From contig OY727094.1 in assembly GCA_963402885.1 (NCBI GenBank), positions 25,484,501 through 25,548,500 of the forward strand: a stretch of 64,000 nucleotides of DNA. The letters run 5' to 3'. The translations under genes and the position numbers were made by a program. This DNA comes from Antedon bifida (lineage: Eukaryota; Echinodermata; Crinoidea; Comatulida; Antedonidae). Below the pieces are notes generated by a model. That model ran no database searches, was not told the origin of the DNA, and saw only the letters and a list, made by a program, of their open reading frames with translations. Numbering within the stretch: the stretch's first letter is position 1; each line of letters begins with the position of its first letter. Positions 13,151 through 23,100 of the stretch are shown here, in pieces.

Positions 13151-13322
13151 AAGCTTGGTTCTCACTAGCGACGCAACCTACGCAACGGTTGAACGCCTGC
13201 GTGAAATCAAACCTGCGATATTTGCAGCATTGTTACGTCGTCGGTTCCCACTTGTGATTATGCAATACAGCACTTTGCGTCAATACGTCGTTTCGTTGCG
13301 TCCTAGTGGGAACCACGCTTTA
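13151..13322 (-). mobile_element. MITE family D, copy 2
   Basis: The same family as 12857-13065 in reverse orientation: it starts AAGCTTGGTTCTCACTAGCG and ends AGTGGGAACCACGCTTT. The two copies form an inverted pair about 85 bp apart. Confidence 0.8.
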
Positions 13323-13747
13323 GAAATGTCCTTGCCATGCACATAGAACATGATTAAAACAAAAACAAAACTGTCAATTATTCTTTACCATTTAATGAAA
13401 TGTAATTCTTTATTTGTTTACGACATTTTCAACTTTTCAACAAGGCAAAAACAACGTCGCGAGTAAATTGCTAAATTAATTCCAATCTATATTGTGTGTA
13501 CAGCGTCGAAGATAACGAGTTTTGTTCTAATGTGCACAGTTATTTTGAGCTAAAAGCTAACGCACGTCATGTTGTAACGGTACGTGTCAAAATAATATAC
13601 TTTTTCGGTTGATGCTCAATGCCTGGAAATGTCTGCAGTGTGTACACACATAGCGCTTGATGCTATCGCTCTGGTATGCAGTCAGCAGCCTGTTTGTTGC
13701 ACTTGGACCTAGAACTTGTTTCCCACGTACGTAAGCGCAACGCAAGT

Positions 13748-13946
13748 AAAGACCAATTCAGACAGCGTCACACAAGAGGCCCGACGAGTCGTCTCGTCGG
13801 GACAAAATGAAACATGTATTAAAATTCTAGACGAAAAAACTACGTCCGACGCTATCTCAAGACGACTCGTCTCGTCTGGATTCAAGTCAGACGACTCAAG
13901 ACGTTTCGTCGGGCATCGTCGTACGATGCTGCCTGAGTTGGCCTTA
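13748..13946. mobile_element. MITE family E
   Basis: Left AAGACCAATTCAGACAGCGT and the complement of the right end (AAGGCCAACTCAGGCAGCAT) are terminal inverted repeats. The interior is dominated by repeated GACGA, TCGTC and GACGACTC words. It lies just past the 3' end of the minus-strand collagen/fibrinogen-like gene. Confidence 0.7.
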
Positions 13947-13993
13947 ATTTGACCACCCGAGACGTGATAGATCATCCGAACTGTCGCTGGTCA

Positions 13994-14029
13994 ATTCACT
14001 TGCGTTGCGTCGAGGTGGGAACCAATCTT
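13994..14029. repeat. truncated family D MITE end
   Basis: The fragment CACTTGCGTTGCGTCGAGGT followed by GGGAACCAATCTT matches the right end of family D elements at 12857 and 16534. Confidence 0.5.
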
Positions 14030-14093
14030 TACTCTCCAATGTGAAGCACCGGTGTTGTGGTGTGGTAGGCGTTAATGCGTGAACATTATGTAG

Positions 14094-14099
14094 TTTATT
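14094..14099 (-). terminator. polyadenylation signal AATAAA for the collagen/fibrinogen-like gene
   Basis: A canonical hexamer on the minus strand starts about 12 nt after the TAA stop, implying a very short 3' UTR. A second AATAAA (minus) lies at 13409-13414. Confidence 0.4.
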
Positions 14100-14110
14100 T
14101 AAGTCGCATC

Positions 14111-17100
14111 TTATCGCACCCATATTGCTACTTTTGAACTTATCACTCCAAACATTTCTGAACCAAGTAATCCGCACTGGTTCGTCGCCCATGTCGGCTG
14201 ACCTGATCCCATCGTCGCATAGTGGCTCTTTAACATTATTGCTTCGGTGTCTTGAAGGAGATGACATGGTTTACCATCTTCGGTAGGGAGTCCCATATGT
14301 AGACCTCCCTCGTAGTATCTACAAAAAGCAATGATGTTATCATAATGCACAGTTTTTAAATAGGGTTTAAGTCATATTGTGTTAAGATATGTCTGTCGTT
14401 TCTCATCCGTGGTTTTCAATTGGACTTTAATTTGATTTAGCGATTGCGTCTACGAAAAAAATATCGCCACATATTTACTGAATCTGTATGCACAGGGACG
14501 TCCAATACCAAATGGTTAAAACGTAAGAAATCATCATGCTCTTACCTATAATTTATATCATCCGTGTTTCCCCAACAAATTATGTCGCCGCTGAATGACT
14601 TCTCCGCCCGCTGATGTTTAATGATATTCCACGAGAAATCGCCGTTTGTCCGGCTGTACATCTCCCACGTGTCGTCTGCAAATAAGGATGAAGTATCGTC
14701 TGTATGTCGGAAACTTGCGTACGCGTCATCAGATGCTTCCCATCCGTTGCCGCTTATAAACGTGAATCGGATCTGTCGACGACCTGTGTGCAGAAAGCAG
14801 ATTGTACCTAAATGGTGTATTGAATAGATGAAACGAAATACCGTACGTTAGGTTTTGAATTTCATTTCCAGGCGATAGACGAAGGAGGAAACGGTATAAC
14901 TTAAATTACTGTATGGAAACGAAAGTTCGCTATTAATTAAACAAACGTTTTCGTCAAATTGTGTATCTCTCGTCATTTACTAATTTCGGGTAGATACTGT
15001 AAATACATATTACCTCACAGCAACAGTATTAGACCTACTTGTATAACATTTTTTTAATAATTGTTCGTTTCGGGACGGTACCGGTAGACGGAGGAGACGT
15101 TAAACAAACAGACCGTCACAGTTGTGCACGTGGTCGGAATACACGTTCTATTCATCACGGCATGTTAAGCTACCGTCCCGAAACGAAAACTCTAGCTTAC
15201 CAGACATAAATATCTCACGAATAAGTGAGTTTCTTAGATGTGTTCCGGATTCCCTTCCATATTCTTCAACGAAATCTACAACATCACGTTCATGTACATT
15301 ATGAAACAAGTTTGATTGACGTGGATCGATGGACGACGAACTACTCGTACACGCGTTGCCATTTTGCTCTGGACACACCCATGCAAAGTTCTGTGTTACC
15401 TTGGCAACAAGCGTCCAACCTCCTCCAGACGTAGTCATATCGCAGTAGACACGTGATGAGAACTCATTTGTGCTGCTTAAAAAAGGTAAATAACGTTTTT
15501 ATGTTTTGATTTATTTTATGTAAATATCTCATCTATAGAGAGATAGGGAGAGGGTGAAAATGAAATAATCATGAACAAAATTATAATGTGCGTGTACACT
15601 GTACAGTAGTAAAGAAAAAGTATTAAATGACACCCAAAACATGTATTATTACGTTTGATGCGATTATGCCAAGTATTAATTCTTCAAATATGATTCTTTC
15701 GATGGTGTTTGTGTGAAGAGTTTAGAATGCAGCTATAGCTCCATATGATTTGAGATTGTTGTCGTAACATGAGTGGTCCTAGAGTCCCAGATTAAAATCC
15801 ATGGGCTTCTAACAAGCCTATGGGCTTCTAACAAGCCTATGGACTTCTAACAAGCCTATGGACTTCTAACAAGCCTATGGACTTCTAACAAGCCTATGGA
15901 CTTCTAACAAGCCTATGGACTTCTAACAAGCCTATGGACTTCTAACAAGCCTATGGACTTCTAACAAGCCTATGGACCTCTAACAAGCCTATGGACTTCT
16001 AACAAGCCTATATGGACTTCTAACAAGCCTATGGACTTCTAACAAGCCTATGGACTTCTAACAAGCCTATGGACTTCTAACAAGCCTATGGACTTCTAAC
16101 AAGCCTATGAACTTCTAACAAGCCTATGGACCTCTAACAAGCCTATGGACTTCTAACAAGCCTATATGGACTTCTAACAAGCCTATGGACTTCTAACAAG
16201 CCTATGGACTTCTAACAAGCCTATGGACTTCTAACAAGCCTATGGACTTCTTTTCGAGTTGTTACGGTATAAGTTTGTAATAGCATGATAAAGTCTGCGT
16301 ACCCAGGCTTTGCATTTATCCAGTACATGCCGTTATCGTAACCTGCACTGCGCAGCCGCGCGTCGAGGCAAGATTTAGGTGGTGTGATTTCATGTTGAGA
16401 AACTGGTCCAAGCACGTCGCGTTGAATAGGTGCGTAAAGTACAGACCACTGATTGGATGAGCACAGCTCAAGGGCGTCACCTACAAAAATAAATTAAAAA
16501 ATAACAATTAGCTACGGTAATTAGTATCAATCTAAAGCGTGGTTCCCACTAGCGACGCAACGTAACGCAACGCTATGACGTATTGACGCAAAGTGCTGTA
16601 TATTTCGTAATCACAAGTGGGAACCGACGATGCATCAGTGCTGAAAAAATCGCAGGTTTGATTTCACGCAGGCGGGGACAAACACAATTATTGGAAGGGC
16701 ATTTGCTTATGTTGCGTAGATTGCGTTACGTTGCGTCGCTAGTGGGAACCAAGCTTAATTCACTCTCGCAAACGTTCTCTCATTATCGTTCTCCATTTGT
16801 TTGTTTTTTTTTAATACAATTCTTTAAAAGATTACAGAGTGACTGTTCCAATCGTCGGCGTTTATTCACGAGCTATTTGTACTTTGCGTTTCATTAACCC
16901 CTTTTTTCGATTCATCTTTACATCCCATTGGCTATACTAAAGACCGCAAACATTACTTTTGTGAATGCCTAACTTATGCTGTGCTTTATTTTGACTGATT
17001 CAACGGATGTGTGCGATTCAATCGGTCAAAGCATATAGCAACATATTGTATAATCGATCCTACCAACAATAACAATTACGTCAGTACTGTACATACCATT

Positions 17101-20100
17101 TTCATTAAGTCGAACTGTCCCAGCACATTCAGTTGTACACTCTTCTTTAACATGTCTAAACCGTATCGCCCTTGGTGCATTACTTGTGTCCAATACGCCA
17201 GCCTCGCCTTTCTCACCCTGTCAAATTCAATAATAACTAGATTTTAAATCATCATTTTGACGAATTATGTGTGTCCTTTCGTGACTGAAGAAACAGAGAT
17301 AATCGGTACGGTAGTAGGTTATATCCGCGAAAATAATATAAAATTGTTTCTATTTTATGTGTCATATAATACACTGTATTATTAATTATACTGCATTTTA
17401 CAGTGTATAGAATAGATATACGAATAGAATAGAAATTACGAGACACATGTATATTTTTAATATTTTGAAAAGATTACGTCATTAAAAAGAAACTGTAAGA
17501 GTTTTGCAAATCTTTATAGAGGGCGACATTGTTCGTGTGTTGTCACATGGTATGTTTAGCGCGCGTCAGTGGTATCCTGAATGTGAACAGGATTTGACGT
17601 GCATTTTCGACCACTCATTTTATACTTGATTGATGTATATTTGGTATGTTTGACTTCTTTATACATTATAATATTATCGTATATTAATTGCAGTACCTAA
17701 CACTGTAATCGTTATTGAGTTTAACGCAGGGAAACGCTTCCCTTATTACGTTTAAATTAAGCCTATGTATTCAGCGCGCTGTGGATCGTGCGTGGTTCAC
17801 TTTATGGCGTGTGTTTATGACCGACGTTGAGGTCACAGGTCAATAGGTCAAATTGAGAATGTAAACAAATATGGCTGCGCCCATAAGCGTACGATAGAGA
17901 GTTTGCTACGTGGGTTGTGGAGCCTACCGTTAGTGTTCTATCATATTAAGGTTACATGATTTGCTGTAGTACTTATATGTTAACTATCCTATCAAATTAT
18001 TTTATATTTCAAGTGCGTTTATTATGTTCCTTTGACTATCTGATTGTTAATGGCGATGTTTGTAAGCCTAACGTTATGCCTACTTGAGGCTGATTAAGTT
18101 GTTTAGTAATAATAATTATGCTATGATGATGATATGTATTCTTATGTTTGTTATAAGATTTTATTGGTAAGATTGTACATTTGTTTACAGTGTTGGTACA
18201 TTTGAGATGTACTGCGTCGTGAAAGCTGATTGATGATTACTGATCAGTTGTAGAATTGGATAGTTGCGCCATAGTTTTCGTAAGTTTATACAGTAGCTCG
18301 GACTGGCATCGCAGTCATTTGTTTATTTGCTTGTTTGAAATGTTAATCTATAACTGTTTATAATGATTCAAGTTGACCATAGAGATAATGTATGCGCTTT
18401 GACTACATTCCTGTACTGACGGCATAATGCTTGTTCTTATACCTTACGTTTTATGATTATTGTGTTTTATGATGTACGACACTAGTTATCTGATGTTAAT
18501 TAGACCTTTCTTATGTTTAGTCACCAGACTTACAGAGAGAGCCAGTCTTTGAATAAAGTTACCATAACAGTATATGGTTTGTCGTGGTATTATCTACTGT
18601 CTGCGTCGGGTAATTGTGGCGCCCTCATCGATCCCCTAAACAGTTGATGCGAGATCAACTACAGTGAGAAAACTCAGCATCTAAGTCAACATGGAAGATC
18701 TGGAAGCTAAGACGAAGGAGCTGAGAAATCATCGGCGTAGCCAGAAAGCGTCGATGACCCGTAACCTGAACATGCTAAACGCGCAACTCAAAGAAGAGGA
18801 AGCAGACTTATCGGTTGTGACAGAACTGTTAGCCAAGTCTGAAGTAGCGTTTGAGAAACTAGAATGTGCACACCAGAGATTAGGTGAGCTACTCGACGAT
18901 GAAGCATTCGAAACTGAAGAACAGTGGATGGAGACTTCTCAAGAGGCCTTTTGGAAGGCCAAGAATTTAGCGAAAAAATTCCTTGCTAAGCACAAACCTG
19001 TAGTAAAGGAGGTTAGTCATGTATCTAATGTAGCCACTTCCGATAGTGGACCCACTTCTAGTAGTGTTAGTCATGTATCTAATGTATCCACTTCAGATGG
19101 TGGACCCACTTCTAGTAGTGGTACCTTTAGCGGCCTTAACGAGTTAAAGTTGGCACTTGAGTTGCCTAAGGCTGAGGTTTTAGAATTTAATGGTGATCCA
19201 GTTGATTACTGGACCTTTGTAAATAACTTTAAAACTAATGTTGCATCAAAATTGTCTAATGATAATACTAAACTTCAATATCTCCTTCAGTTGTGCAAAG
19301 GTAAAGCACGCTGTTGCATAGATAGCTGTCCTTTAATGGAATCTGGAGGCTATGATAAGGCTCTTGAAATTTTACGTAAACAATTTGGCCAGCCTCACAT
19401 GATTTTAAGTGCTTTAATGACTGACATGCAAACCCGAAAGCAAATAACCATAGGCGATGGTGACGCACTTTGGTCACTGGTAAGTGCAATGAAGAAGTGT
19501 GATGTAACGTTAACACAAATGGGGTATACTAGTGATCTCAATAGCACCAGTAACTTGTTAAAGGTCCAATCTTTGTTGCCCACTGTGTTACAAAACAAAT
19601 GGGCAAATGTCGCACATAACATTTTAGAGAGTGGTGAACCAACATTTCAAGATATGTTGAAGTTTGTAGAAAGGCAAGCAGAGGTTTCTTGTAATATGTT
19701 CGGCCGAAGCGTGGGTAAGTCGGGGAGTAAATTAAATGGATCCAAAGACACCGAAAAACCAAAGGTACGAACAAATGTTGTCAAGACGTCCAAGGGCTTA
19801 TCTTGTTTTGCCTGCGAAAGAGATCATAGAATTTATAATTGTGAACAATTTATAGACATGTCTTATGATGATAAGGTAAAAACTGTGAAAGCTAAGAGGC
19901 TATGTTATAGATGTCTGATACCTGGCCACATATCTTCGAAGTGTCATAGAAAAACAGAATGCAAGACATGCAAGTCCACTAGACATCATGATCTGCTGCA
20001 TCCTCCAGAAGGCGTAACATCATTAGCAGCTATAAGCGGCCGAAATATTTACTTGATGACTGTTCCCGTAGAAGTTGTTGCAAGTAATGGGAACAAGGTA

Positions 20101-23100
20101 AAGACGTTGGCTTTACTTGATAACGGCTCAGATTCAAGTCTCTGCTCCGAAGCCCTAAGGAGGAAACTCGGTGTTGCTGGTCAAAGAGTGAAATATACGG
20201 CAACAACAGTCAATGGCGATGCCGACAAGGTAGGCTTCTCATTTGATGTTAACGTCAGCGGTATACGGGAGAAAAAAGAATTATCGTTGAAGGTGCTGAC
20301 TGTAGAGAGTGTCCCTGCAGGTAAAGAGTCCATCCCAACTCTAAAAGAATTGAGTGCTTGGGACCACCTCAAGAGTTTGCCTATAGAATTAGATAATGGT
20401 CTAGACGTACAACTGCTAATTGGTGCTGATACACCGGAAGCCTTCTGGGTCCAAGAAGAGAGGCGTGGTAAAGCCAAGGAACCCTATGCTGTTAGAACTC
20501 AGCTTGGATGGTGCGTGATGGGTCCCGGTAAGGAAACAAAAGGAAAATTGACGTCCAATAGTAATAGAATCAGCGTTTCGGTGTCGAACGAACAACTTAT
20601 GCAGCAGCTGCAACAAACTTGGGAACTAGACAACAAAGGTCTAGAAGTTGAAGAAGATTCTGTGGAAGATAGAAGGGCTAGAGATATTTTAGTCAGTACT
20701 ACATTACACCAAGAATCCAAACACTACCAAATAGGTCTTTTATGGAAATATGATGACCATCCACTTCCTTGCAACAAACCAATAGCCGAGATCAGATTGG
20801 CGAGCCTAAAGCGAAAGCTGGACAAAGATGAAGGTCTAAGGGCTAAATATGTTGAGACGGTAGAAACATACATCTCCAAGGGACACGCCGAGCCAGTCAC
20901 ACACAAGAAAGGTGACGAGGGTAATGTCTGGAACCAGTGGACCTCAAGTATCTCCAACCTACAGTATGTTAAAGTCCCTCGTTGGATGAAGTTAGAAGTA
21001 GCTGTGAACACCCAACTGCACGTGTTTTGTGATGCTTCGGAGAAAGGTTATGCAGCGGTAGCATATTTCAGAACGACTTCAAGAAACAATGATGTTGACG
21101 TAAGCTTCGCTATAGGCAAGGCGAAGGTGAGCCCGTTGAAAAACATATCAATTCCACGACTGGAATTGCTGGGTGCTGTACTTGCAGTAAAATTAGATGG
21201 AATTGTAAGAAGAGAAATTGAAACTCGGTTTCATCTAGCCAAAACAACATTTTGGTCCGACTCTATGATCGTACTAGGGTACATCAAGAACGAGAATAAG
21301 CGCTTTAAAACCTTTGTAGCAAACCGAGTCGCAAGAATCAGAGAAACATCTCAACCACACCAATGGCGACACGTCAGGAGCGAAGATAACCCGTCAGATG
21401 AAGGCTCTAGAGGAACTCTTCAGATAACTAAATGGCTTACAGGTCCTGAATACTTGACGGACAGTGAAGATAATTGGCCAAATATCTATATTGCAGATAC
21501 AAATAATTCCGTAGATCCTGAAGTTAAGTTAGCTGCCTTCACCCACACCACTACCAATGTAGGTAAAAACACTGTGCTGCAAGAGCTAGTACTGAGATAT
21601 TCATCATGGACAAAGTTAGTTCGTGTGTATGCTTGGATATTACGTTTCAAGAACGTGATCAAGGCTAGACCGAGGCAAGGGAACAATTTATCTGTAGACG
21701 AGATCAAGGATAGTGAAACACAAATACTCACTTGGTTGCAGAAAACCGAACTTAGCCATTGGAAGACTGACAAGCGTTTTGCCAAACTAAATCCTGTCTT
21801 GATAGGAGACCTCTTAAGAGTAGGAGGACGAATTGGGCGAGCAAGTGTGGATGAATGTACAAAACATCCCATTCTGTTACCAGCAGATACAGATGTTACC
21901 AAACTTATTATACGACATCATCATCAGAGAGTAGGTCATAGCGGTTGGGCTTCTACATTAAATTCTTTACGTGAACGTTTCTGGGTGATAAAGGGTCGCT
22001 CTGCAGTAAAGGGTGCGTTGAGAAATTGTGTTGTATGTAAGAAATATCAAGCTAGACCAGCTCAACAAATGATGGCAGAGTTACCGGCAGAAAGAGTAAC
22101 AGACAGCAAGCCACCCTTTACGTTTGTGGGTGTGGATTATTTCGGTCCAATTGATGTAAAGCAGGGTAGAAGTATAGTAAAACGTTACGGATGTATATTT
22201 ACTTGTCTGGTAATCCGAGCTGTGCACTTGGAATTGGCAAAGGGTCTTGACACCGATTCTTTCATTAACGCTTTGAGACGATTTGTCGCTAGAAGAGGTC
22301 AGCCCGAAAAGATGTTTAGCGACAATGGTACTAACTTTCATGGTGGCGAAAGAGAGTTAAAGGAAGCTATGAAGTCTTTTAACAACGATAAATTAGAACG
22401 ATTCTGCCATACTAAGATGTTTGAATGGCACTTTAATCCACCTAGCGCAAGCCATTTTGGAGGTGCCTGGGAACGGTTGATAAAATCTGTACGCAGGATA
22501 TTGCATGGTGTATTAAGACAGCAGACCGTTCATGAGGATGTGCTAACGACTGTTCTAACTGAAGTAGAATCAATCCTCAACTCAAGGCCACTCACCGATA
22601 TTTCTCAAGATACAAGAGATGAGGAGCCACTTACACCGAATCATCTACTACTTCTCAGGAAAGGTCCAGATGCGCCAGTCGACAATTCTACCGACAAGTC
22701 AGCGACGTACGGCAAAAGGAGATGGCTGCAGGTGCAATACCTGGCTTCGTTATTCTGGACCCGTTGGAGGAAGGAGTATCTTCCATTATTACAGAAGAGA
22801 AATAAATGGACTACACCGAAAGGGAATGTAATGGTGGACGACGTCGTACTTTTAGTTGACGAGACTACACCCAGAGGAAGATGGCCTATGGGCAAGGTAC
22901 TTCGCGTGTATAGAAGTAAAGATGGGCACGTTAGAAGCGTTGATGTTAAGGTTAACAACAATATTCTAAAACGACCAGTTGTCAAACTTTGCATTGTATA
23001 CAGATCCTCGATTGCTACTGGTTAGAGTGTAAAATTTCTTTGAATTTTACAGGGGGGTGTGTAAGAGTTTTGCAAATCTTTATAGAGGGCGACATTGTTC

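Larger units (their letters stand above)
7593..14110. other. gene-poor stretch between the Golgi-like gene and the convergent collagen/fibrinogen-like gene
   Basis: No coding region is supported here. It holds AT-rich sequence, probably including the long 3' UTR of the Golgi-like gene, a two-copy direct repeat near 9125-9260 (TATTCTTAAACC then AACTTTAGTT), and MITEs of families B, C, D and E listed separately. An AATAAA at about 12764 is one candidate polyadenylation site. Confidence 0.6.

Noticed and set aside
12772..13346. Plus-strand ORFs of 126 and 63 aa
   Set aside because: They are translations of family D MITEs in both orientations and the sequence between them.
15801..16250. Coding repeat read through from exon 16303-16480
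   Set aside because: The frame meets a stop soon after entering the repeat, and a donor at 16302 gives a phase-perfect join to the next fibrinogen-like exon.
16583..16897. 104-aa plus-strand ORF
   Set aside because: Its first half is the third family D MITE and it lies in an intron of the minus-strand gene.
20181..21902. Several 66-138 aa minus-strand ORFs
   Set aside because: Antisense shadows of the BEL gag-pol frame.
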